This document shows positions 36,191-43,121 of a stretch of 64,000 nt of DNA, in pieces. The notes under the pieces are model-generated. The model worked only from the letters and a program-made list of their open reading frames with translations. It was not told where the DNA came from and ran no database searches. Position 1 is the first letter of the stretch. Every line of letters begins with the position of its first letter. This stretch comes from Planctomycetota bacterium (GTDB lineage: Bacteria; Planctomycetota; PLA2; JAEUHO01): positions 54,448-118,447 of the forward strand of contig JAJDEN010000036.1 of assembly GCA_029259775.1 (NCBI GenBank), written 5' to 3'. A program made the position numbers and the translations under genes.

Positions 36191-37443
36191 GCTTGTCGCT
36201 ACCGGGGCTCGGGCCGCTGGACGGCGCGCGCGCGCGCCGCGCGCTCACGCTCCTGGCCATCCTCGTCCTGCTCGGCGTCGGCGCGAACGCCGTGCGCCGC
36301 GCGATGAAGGGCAAGAGCTCGCGCTACGACGAGAACGTCGCATTCAGCCAGGAGCTCGTCTACGACGGCGTGAACGTCTACAAGACCCACCCGGCGCAGG
36401 CGACGCACACGAAGTACCCGCCCTTCTACTTCGTCTACGTCGCACCGTTCGTGCCGCTGCCGACGATGCTCGGCGCGTCGCTCTGGTTCCTCCTGAACGC
36501 GCTGATGCTGATCGGCACCATCGTCATGTCCGTGCGCCTCGCGTGGCCCTCGAACGATGCGCGCGGGCCGCCGTGGACCGCCTTCGCCTGCCTCGCGGGC
36601 GTCATGGCCTGGATCGGGCTCAACAACATCTCGACGTCGCAGGTGAACATCCAGATCGGCTTCTTCGTCGTCCTCGGGCTCTACCTGATCCGTCGGGGCC
36701 GCGACGAGTCCGGCGGCTTCGTGCTCATGATCGCGACGATGCTCAAGCTCACGCCGGCCCTGCTTCTCGTGTGGCTGGCCGTGCGGGGACGCTGGAAGGC
36801 GATCCGTGGCGCGGGCATCGGCTTCATCACGCTGTGGGGGCTCGTGACGCTCGTTCTGGGCAAGGAGCACGCCATCGAGGCAACGCGTTCCTGGGTCGAC
36901 GTGCTGGTCCCCTTCGCCCAGGACGGCGTGCTGGGTGAGGGCCTGGCCGGTGTGCGCCACACCAACCAGTCTCTCGGCGCCGCGTTCTTCCGCTTCTTCA
37001 CGGACGTGCCGGCGGGTGCGCACATCGAAGGCTTCCAGGTGAACGTGCTGTCGCTGTCGTTCGAGACGGCGGCGACGATCGTCAAGGTCCTGAACGCGGC
37101 GCTGCTGCTGGCCGTCGTGTTCGTCCTCGGCCGGGGCCCCGTGGCTCCGAACAGCGCGCGCTTCGTGCGTGAAGCCGCGCTGCTGATGGTGCTCACGGTC
37201 GTGATCTCCCCCATCAGCTGGATGAACCACCACATCGCGTTGATCCTGCCCTACGCGGTGCTGCTTCAAGCCGCGCGGACCGACGACGTGCGTGGCCATC
37301 GAGCGCTGCGGATCGCCGTCCTGCTGATGCTCACGTCCGTCTGGATCGTGTTGATGGCGTTCAGCCTGCCGCTTGCGGGGGCGCTGATCGTGGGTGTGCT
37401 GCTGGCGCGCCTGTCGAAGAAGGAGCCGGCGCCCGCCGCGTGA
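36187..37443 (+). CDS. GT87/DUF2029-type membrane glycosyltransferase
   Basis: 418 aa from GTG 36187, overlapping the previous stop (GTGA). Around ten transmembrane helices. Family features are an N-terminal loop after the first helix (Y-D-G-V-N-V-Y-K-T-H-P and Y-P-P-F-Y-F-V), S-Q-V-N-I-Q-I-G (equivalent to the G-Q-x-N motif) and L-K-L-T-P-A-L-L-L. These enzymes use polyprenyl-phosphate sugars to glycosylate lipid or polymer acceptors outside the membrane. Its 3-prime end overlaps the convergent gene by 83 bp. Confidence 0.8.
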   Translation: MSLSLPGLGPLDGARARRALTLLAILVLLGVGANAVRRAMKGKSSRYDENVAFSQELVYDGVNVYKTHPAQATHTKYPPFYFVYVAPFVPLPTMLGASLWFLLNALMLIGTIVMSVRLAWPSNDARGPPWTAFACLAGVMAWIGLNNISTSQVNIQIGFFVVLGLYLIRRGRDESGGFVLMIATMLKLTPALLLVWLAVRGRWKAIRGAGIGFITLWGLVTLVLGKEHAIEATRSWVDVLVPFAQDGVLGEGLAGVRHTNQSLGAAFFRFFTDVPAGAHIEGFQVNVLSLSFETAATIVKVLNAALLLAVVFVLGRGPVAPNSARFVREAALLMVLTVVISPISWMNHHIALILPYAVLLQAARTDDVRGHRALRIAVLLMLTSVWIVLMAFSLPLAGALIVGVLLARLSKKEPAPAA

Positions 37444-38521
37444 TCCACGCGCCGAAGAGGATCGCGAGCAGCGGCTTGAACCAGCGCTTCGTCAGGTCGT
37501 GGATCGGTCCGCCCGGCAAGTGCGTGCCGAGGGCCAGGCAGCCAGCGGCCAGCACGAGCCCCTCGCGGCGCCTGCCCGAAGCCAGCGCCGCACCCGCGAA
37601 GGGCGCCGAGACGGCGGCGAGGATCACGTAGCCGTTCGCCTCCGTGACGGGGTTGAAGGCCATGAGGTAGGCCGCCGCCAGGCCGAGGGCCGTCAATGCA
37701 CCGTGCTCGCGGCCGTGGCGCTTCCATGCCCGCAGGCTCAGCGCCAGGGCCAACAGCGCCAAGGCCAGACGCACAACCTGTCGCGCCGCCTGGGGCACGT
37801 CCCAACCCAGCAGCCACAATCCACCGAACGCCTCCGTGTACGGCTTGGGCGGCGCATTGGCGCGCACCAGCTTCTCGGCGAAGCGCACGTGCTGATCCCA
37901 GACGTAGCTCGCTTCGCCGAAGAGGAACGGCAGCGCGAACACCAGCGCGAGCCCCACCGCGACGCGCCACGCGACACGCAGGTCCAGCGCCGAGAACAAC
38001 AGGATCGGCACGATCGCGATCGGCTTGACCGCGAGCGAGAGCGCGAGGATGGCCGCGGCCCGCGTGCGGCGGCCGTCGGCGAGTTCCAGGGCCGCGTGGA
38101 TCATGAGCGCGCCGATCCACAAGTTGCACTGCCCGTTGCGGGCAGCGGAGTAGGTCCCCAGGAGGGCGAGCGCCCCGGCGAGGTGGAACGCCTTCGCTCC
38201 CGCCTCGGGTGCCAGCCGGTGCGCGAGCCGGTAGACGGCGCTCGCCAGCAGCGCGATCCCTACGATGCGCCACACGATGTCGCCGACGGGTGCGCCCAGG
38301 GCGTGGAACGGACCGAAGAGCACCGAGAACGCGGGTAGGTACAGGAAGCCGAAGATGCCCTCTTCGTGCATCGTCTGCCCCGCGAAGAAGCGCTCGGTGC
38401 CCGCGTGATAGACGGGCAGCACGGTCTGGCGATCCGCCTTGATGACGGTCAGGACGCAGACAAGACCCGTGAGCAGGATCCACGGGACCCAGGCGGCGCG
38501 ATCATGGCGGAGCGGCGGCAC
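37361..38521 (-). CDS. GT87/DUF2029-type membrane glycosyltransferase
   Basis: 386 aa, about ten transmembrane helices. Motifs are F-G-F-L-Y-L-P-A-F-S-V-L-F-G-P-F, A-A-R-N-G-Q-C-N-L-W-I-G, A-V-K-P-I-A-I-V-P-I-L-L, and a late R-W-F-K-P-L-L-A-I-L-F-G-A-W. Very similar to the next gene (38531-39676), so a tandem duplicate. The last 27 residues are Ala/Pro-rich and lie antisense to the end of the convergent gene. Confidence 0.82.
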   Translation of the reverse strand: MPPLRHDRAAWVPWILLTGLVCVLTVIKADRQTVLPVYHAGTERFFAGQTMHEEGIFGFLYLPAFSVLFGPFHALGAPVGDIVWRIVGIALLASAVYRLAHRLAPEAGAKAFHLAGALALLGTYSAARNGQCNLWIGALMIHAALELADGRRTRAAAILALSLAVKPIAIVPILLFSALDLRVAWRVAVGLALVFALPFLFGEASYVWDQHVRFAEKLVRANAPPKPYTEAFGGLWLLGWDVPQAARQVVRLALALLALALSLRAWKRHGREHGALTALGLAAAYLMAFNPVTEANGYVILAAVSAPFAGAALASGRRREGLVLAAGCLALGTHLPGGPIHDLTKRWFKPLLAILFGAWITRRAPAPSSTGAPAAHPRSAPPQAAG

Positions 38522-38530
38522 GCCGCGATG

Positions 38531-39676
38531 CTACGCGGCTTGCGTCGGACCCGGCGCCCTCTTCTGCGACGTGGGGTCCTGGGGCGTCCTCAGCAGAACC
38601 CAAGCACCGAACAGCAGCGCCAGCAGCGGCTTGAGCCAACGCTTGGTCCCTTGATGCACGCGACCACCTAGCAGATGCGTGCCGAGCAGGAGGCAGCCGG
38701 TGCCCGCGAGCACACCTTCGATGCGACGCCCGGCACACCAGGCGCCCGCGGCCGCCGGCGCGGCGACCGCGCCCAGCAGCACGTAGGCGTTGGCTTCCGT
38801 GCGCGGATTGAAGAGCATCAGGTACGTCACCGCGAGCGCAAGCGCCGTGACGGCGCCGACCGCGCGGCCCCGAGTGCGCCACACGCGCCAGGCGAGACCG
38901 AGGGTGAACAACGCCGCGAAGACACGCACGGCCGTGCGCGCGTGCAGCGCCACATCGACGCCCAGATGCTGAAGCCCCCCGAACAGCTCCGTGTAGGGCG
39001 ATCCCGGCTGGCCCGCGCGCTGCAGCATCGCCCAGGCGTGCTCATGCTGGGCGAGCACGTAGGACGGATCCGGATGCGCGAACGGCAACGCGAAGAGCAG
39101 CACGAGGCCTCCGAGCAACGGAAGGCGCAGCCGCGCGTCGAGGGCCGCGAGCAGCAGGAGCGGCACGATCGCGATGGGCTTGACGGCCATGGCGAGCACC
39201 AGGAGCAGCGTGGCGCGCGCCGTGCGGTCACGGGCCACGTCGAGCGCGGCGTGGACCAGCAGCGCCGCCAGCAGCAGGTTCGCTTGACCATTGCGCGCCG
39301 CGGAGGAGAGCGCCGGCAGCACGAAGCACGTCGCCAACAGGAACGCCTTGCCCGGCACCCCGGGTGCGTGGAAGCGTGCCAGGCGCAGGATGCCGAAGAG
39401 GAACACCGTCATGCCGAGGAAGCGCCAGAGCACCTCGGCGGGGATGCGCGGCAGCCACGTGAACGGCGTCATGGCCCACGCGTTGGCAGGCAGGTAGAGG
39501 AAGCCGTGGATGCCCGGGCCGTAGAGGTCCTCGCCGTGCCAGAAGCCCTCGGCCGCCTCGAGGTAGGCCGGCAGCACGGTGTGCCGCTCAGGGTGGGTGA
39601 TCACCATGCCCGCCACGCCGGCGATCGAGGCGCCCCAGAGCAGGCAGGCCAACAGCGCGCAGGTGCGGTTCGTCAC
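38531..39676 (-). CDS. GT87/DUF2029-type membrane glycosyltransferase, paralogue
   Basis: 381 aa. Shares plan and motifs with its downstream neighbour: H-G-F-L-Y-L-P-A-N-A-W, A-A-R-N-G-Q-A-N-L-L-L-A, A-V-K-P-I-A-I-V-P-L-L-L, N-P-R-T-E-A-N-A-Y-V and K-R-W-L-K-P-L-L-A-L-L-F-G-A-W. The 9-nt gap suggests one transcript. The pair probably adds similar sugars to a cell-surface glycan. Confidence 0.82.
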   Translation of the reverse strand: MTNRTCALLACLLWGASIAGVAGMVITHPERHTVLPAYLEAAEGFWHGEDLYGPGIHGFLYLPANAWAMTPFTWLPRIPAEVLWRFLGMTVFLFGILRLARFHAPGVPGKAFLLATCFVLPALSSAARNGQANLLLAALLVHAALDVARDRTARATLLLVLAMAVKPIAIVPLLLLAALDARLRLPLLGGLVLLFALPFAHPDPSYVLAQHEHAWAMLQRAGQPGSPYTELFGGLQHLGVDVALHARTAVRVFAALFTLGLAWRVWRTRGRAVGAVTALALAVTYLMLFNPRTEANAYVLLGAVAAPAAAGAWCAGRRIEGVLAGTGCLLLGTHLLGGRVHQGTKRWLKPLLALLFGAWVLLRTPQDPTSQKRAPGPTQAA

Positions 39677-39685
39677 GGCGCCAGG

Positions 39686-41173
39686 CTACCGGGCGGCGCG
39701 CCGGCGGATGATCTGCGGCGGAGGGAGGCCATCGGCGGGTGCGAGGGAAGGTGCAGGTGCTTGGGGGGAAGTGGAAGGCAAAGTCAAAGGGGACGTGCGT
39801 GCAGGGGCTGGGGCTGGGGCAGAGGGCATGCGGAAGTAGCGGGTCAGGTCGATCACACCCGGAGGCTGCGCCGCAGCCCGCGTGCGCATCTGCTCTTCGC
39901 GCGTGGCCGCGCGACCATCGCGGAACCACGCCTGGTTGCGCAGGTACACGCGTCCTCGCTCGAAGTCGTACAGGATGCTGTGCAGGTTGTTGCGCGGCGC
40001 CACCGCCAGCGCCAACTGCTCGGCGCGCGCGAGGTCGAGCTTGCGGCCCCAGCCTTCGAAGAGCTCGATCTGCTTGCGGTAGCGCTTCTCGTACGCGCTC
40101 CGGCCGGTCGGCGGCCCCGGCCCGCCGGAGCAGTCCTGCACGGAGCGCACCGTCGGGTCAGCGGACGTGTCGGCGCGGCAGTCGAAGCCGGCAAAGCTCT
40201 CGAAGTAGGGATTGTCCGCGTAGTTGCCGGGACCGATCTCGAACACGGCCGTGTGCTGGGCCGTCTTCTCGACCACGACGCCGCGGCGCTCGCGCGCGGA
40301 TCCGATCATGAAGTTGTAGCCCCCCGTGCCGGGCGCCCGACGCAGGATCGCCACGGCCTCGTCGAGCGTATGCGCTTCGGCGAGCACGCGCTCGAGCAGG
40401 ATCGGCATCGGCTGGCCGTCCTGCGTCTTGTCGTTCGTACCGGAACCGATCTCGCTGATGGCCAGCCCCGATTCGTTGATGCCGCTGATCGTGCCGACGA
40501 GGCCGAGGAAGCCGATCGAGAGCCAACGCTGGCGGCCCGGCGGCTCGTGCAACAGCAGCACGGTGCCCTGCGCCGCGGGCAGGTCCACCTCGCCCCAGTC
40601 GAGGTTGCGCATCTGCAGCAGGCGCCCGTCGTCCGTGGCCGGACCGAACCCGACGAACGCGCTGCAGCTGGCATCCGACAGCATGACGAGAGCGATGTTG
40701 CGCTGGAGGCGCGCCGCGTCGATGCCGGCGCCGTCCGCGATGCCCTGCACGTACGCGCGGTACTCCGGCGGCATGAACGCAGCGCGGCTCGAGTAGTTGC
40801 GCGCGACGATCGCGGCGTACTGGCGCACGGCGAAACCCGCCAGGAACTTCACGGGCACGTACTCGCGGATGTACTTGATCGCGTGGTCTTCCATGAGGTC
40901 GGTGGCGCGCTTCCACTCGGCAGGGAAGGCCCGGCCGTAGAGGTGGCCACGCTCGTAGCCCCCGCCCGGGAGGCGCAGCAGCGTGAGGTGCGGCTGGTTG
41001 AGCAGCTCGGGATCCGTAGGCGGCGGCAGCGGAATCCGCTCGAGGCGCACGCTGCCCCCGGCGGAGACCGGCATGCGTCCTGCGCGGTAGTCCGGGTAGC
41101 TGCAGCCAGCAGCGAGGGCCCCAAACAGGCCCACGGCGAGGGCGGCGAGGACAAACGACCGGAGTCTCAGCAC
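39686..41173 (-). CDS. C45-family (acyltransferase-type Ntn hydrolase) lipoprotein
   Basis: 495 aa from GTG 41173, with GGAG 6 nt upstream. The signal peptide ends L-A-A-G-C (lipid Cys24). The core matches peptidase C45 / acyl-CoA:6-aminopenicillanate acyltransferase relatives: G-I-A-D-G-A-G-I-D, S-D-A-S-C-S-A-F with candidate nucleophile C170, R-N-L-D-W, G-I-N-E-S-G-L-A-I-S and a C-terminal S-I-L-Y-D-F-E. In true Ntn hydrolases the Cys is exposed by autocleavage; here it would have to become the new N-terminus after about 170 residues. The last 60 aa are a Pro/Ala tail. Substrate unknown. Confidence 0.78.
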   Translation of the reverse strand: MLRLRSFVLAALAVGLFGALAAGCSYPDYRAGRMPVSAGGSVRLERIPLPPPTDPELLNQPHLTLLRLPGGGYERGHLYGRAFPAEWKRATDLMEDHAIKYIREYVPVKFLAGFAVRQYAAIVARNYSSRAAFMPPEYRAYVQGIADGAGIDAARLQRNIALVMLSDASCSAFVGFGPATDDGRLLQMRNLDWGEVDLPAAQGTVLLLHEPPGRQRWLSIGFLGLVGTISGINESGLAISEIGSGTNDKTQDGQPMPILLERVLAEAHTLDEAVAILRRAPGTGGYNFMIGSARERRGVVVEKTAQHTAVFEIGPGNYADNPYFESFAGFDCRADTSADPTVRSVQDCSGGPGPPTGRSAYEKRYRKQIELFEGWGRKLDLARAEQLALAVAPRNNLHSILYDFERGRVYLRNQAWFRDGRAATREEQMRTRAAAQPPGVIDLTRYFRMPSAPAPAPARTSPLTLPSTSPQAPAPSLAPADGLPPPQIIRRRAAR

Positions 41174-41325
41174 GGGTTCTCCACCCCGGCCGACGACGGG
41201 GGGGCGACAGTGTACGGCCTCCTCGGCCGGGGCCCATGTGAGGACGGTCACGTCCAGGGAGAGCGTGGGTAGCGCGCCCTACATTGGCGGCTACGCTCGG
41301 GTGATCCCCCTGCTCCGGAGTGTCC

Positions 41326-42039
41326 ATGCGCCTGACCATCGTCCTCGCCCTCGTCCTTGCCCTGCTCGTCCTGCCCCTCGTCACCCCCGGAGCGGCCGAC
41401 GGAGCGACCATCAAGGGCACGCCCGAGCAGGCCATCACGCGCATGAAGGCGGCCTTTGCCAAGAAGGACCATGGCGCCGAGTGGGAGACGCTCTCCCCCG
41501 GCTTCAAGAAGCGCCTCAGCCGCAAGGCCGGCCGCAACGTCGACGTCGGCGACTACGTCGCCGCCCGCAACGCCCACCGCAGGGACCCCCGCGTAGCGGA
41601 ACTCCAGCAGTGGATGCACACCGCGCGGGCGACCGACATCAAGTACGACAACCGCGGCAAGGCGAAGGTCACGATCCGCTTCGGCGCCCCGCTCCTGCTC
41701 GGTAAGAGCGTGACCGTCAGCATGATCCACCACGAGCTGTGGGAGCTCTGGATCAAGGGCGAGAAGCAGCCGTACTGGGGCTTCAAGGGCAGCAAGACCA
41801 TTCGCGTCTTCCGCCATCCCAAGACGAACGTGCACACCGTCCAGACGATGGACGCCAAGGGCAAGGTCACCTGGCAGAAGAAGTTTCCCGCTGCGAAGGT
41901 CCGGGCCTACCGCACGCTGACCCGCTGGTACTTCCATGACTTCGGTGACTACGAGCGCCAGTTCATGAACGCCGCGACGAAGAGCGACAACCGCATTCCC
42001 GCGCCGCGAACACGCCCGCGCACCCGCCAACCCAAGTAA
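41326..42039 (+). CDS. Secreted protein, unknown function
   Basis: 237 aa from ATG 41326, with GGAG 6 nt upstream; a GTG two codons earlier is less likely. The signal peptide spans 1-24. The mature part begins with a helical T-P-E-Q-A-I-T-R-M-K-A-A-F-A-K-K-D, like DUF4878/NTF2-type secreted domains, and is strongly basic toward the C-terminus. Its TAA overlaps the next ATG (TAATG), so it is coupled to the glycosyltransferase. Confidence 0.72.
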   Translation: MRLTIVLALVLALLVLPLVTPGAADGATIKGTPEQAITRMKAAFAKKDHGAEWETLSPGFKKRLSRKAGRNVDVGDYVAARNAHRRDPRVAELQQWMHTARATDIKYDNRGKAKVTIRFGAPLLLGKSVTVSMIHHELWELWIKGEKQPYWGFKGSKTIRVFRHPKTNVHTVQTMDAKGKVTWQKKFPAAKVRAYRTLTRWYFHDFGDYERQFMNAATKSDNRIPAPRTRPRTRQPK

Positions 42040-43058
42040 TGAACAACGGGGCGCCGCCGCCCGTCTCGGTCGTCCTTCCCGTCCGCGACGCCGAGGCCTT
42101 CCTGGCCGAGACCCTGGCCTCGCTCCGCGACCAGACCTTCCCGGACTTCGAGGTCGTGATCCACGACGACGGCTCCCGCGATGCGACGCGGGAGATCGTA
42201 GGCTCCGTGATGGCCGTCGACGCACGCTTCCGCCTCTCCGAGGGACCGGGCGAAGGCGTTGCCATCGCGGCCAACCGTGCCTGCGAAGCGGCGCGCGCCG
42301 ACCTGCTCGTCCGCATCGACGGCGACGACCTCGCTCGACCCGAGCGCCTCGAGCGTCTCGTCGAGCTTGCCGCGGAACATCCGGAGGTGGGGTTCTTCGG
42401 AAGCCGCGTGCGCTTCTTCCCGCGGGAGGCGGTCGGGCCCGGCACGCAGCACTACGAGGCCTGGCTCAACGGCCTGCTCAGCCACGAGGACATCCTCGTC
42501 AACCGCTATGTCGAGTACCCCGTTCCGAATCCCACGGTCGCGCTCCGGCGCGGGGTCTTCGACCAGCTGGGCGGCTACCGCCAAGGCCCGTTTCCCGAAG
42601 ACTACGACTTCTTCCTGCGCGCGGTCGCTGCGGGCGTGCGCTTCCTGAAGCATCCCGACGTCCTGCTCGACCAACGTGAGGGAGAGCACCGCACGACAAG
42701 GAGCGATCCGCGCTACGGCCTGGACCGCTTCCACACACTCAAGGTCGAGCAGCTGGTGCCCGAGCTCGAGAAGCTGGGCCGCCCTGTGGCGGTGGTCGGC
42801 GCAGGTCCCGACGGCAAGCGCTGGGCGTGCTCGCTCACGGCGGCGGGACGCCCCCCCACCTGGTTCGTCGACGTGCACCCCCGCCGGATCGGCCAGATGA
42901 TCCATGGTGCGCAGGTGCTCGGCTACGACGAGATCGATCAGGCGACCGACGCGTTCTTCCTCGGCGCGGTCGGCGCCAAGGGCGGACGCGACCAGGTTCG
43001 CGACGCGCTGAGTAGCGCGGGGCTGGTCGAAGCGGACGACTTCCTCTGCGTGCAATGA
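42039..43058 (+). CDS. Family 2 glycosyltransferase
   Basis: 339 aa. N-terminal GT-A domain: V-S-V-V-L-P-V-R-D-A-E-A-F-L (9-22), V-I-H-D-D-G-S-R-D-A-T, the metal-binding I-D-G-D-D (about 94-98) and P-E-D-Y-D-F-F-L-R. The last 90 residues (P-V-A-V-V-G-A-G-P-D-G-K-R-W and D-V-H-P-R-R-I-G) look like a separate small Rossmann-like domain, which is unusual. Probably transfers a sugar to a surface glycan. Confidence 0.85.
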   Translation: MNNGAPPPVSVVLPVRDAEAFLAETLASLRDQTFPDFEVVIHDDGSRDATREIVGSVMAVDARFRLSEGPGEGVAIAANRACEAARADLLVRIDGDDLARPERLERLVELAAEHPEVGFFGSRVRFFPREAVGPGTQHYEAWLNGLLSHEDILVNRYVEYPVPNPTVALRRGVFDQLGGYRQGPFPEDYDFFLRAVAAGVRFLKHPDVLLDQREGEHRTTRSDPRYGLDRFHTLKVEQLVPELEKLGRPVAVVGAGPDGKRWACSLTAAGRPPTWFVDVHPRRIGQMIHGAQVLGYDEIDQATDAFFLGAVGAKGGRDQVRDALSSAGLVEADDFLCVQ

Positions 43059-43121
43059 GGCAGCGTCTCCGCCGTCAAATCGCGCCCCTGGCCGGAGCCG
43101 CAAGCCGCTAGACTGCGCGCC

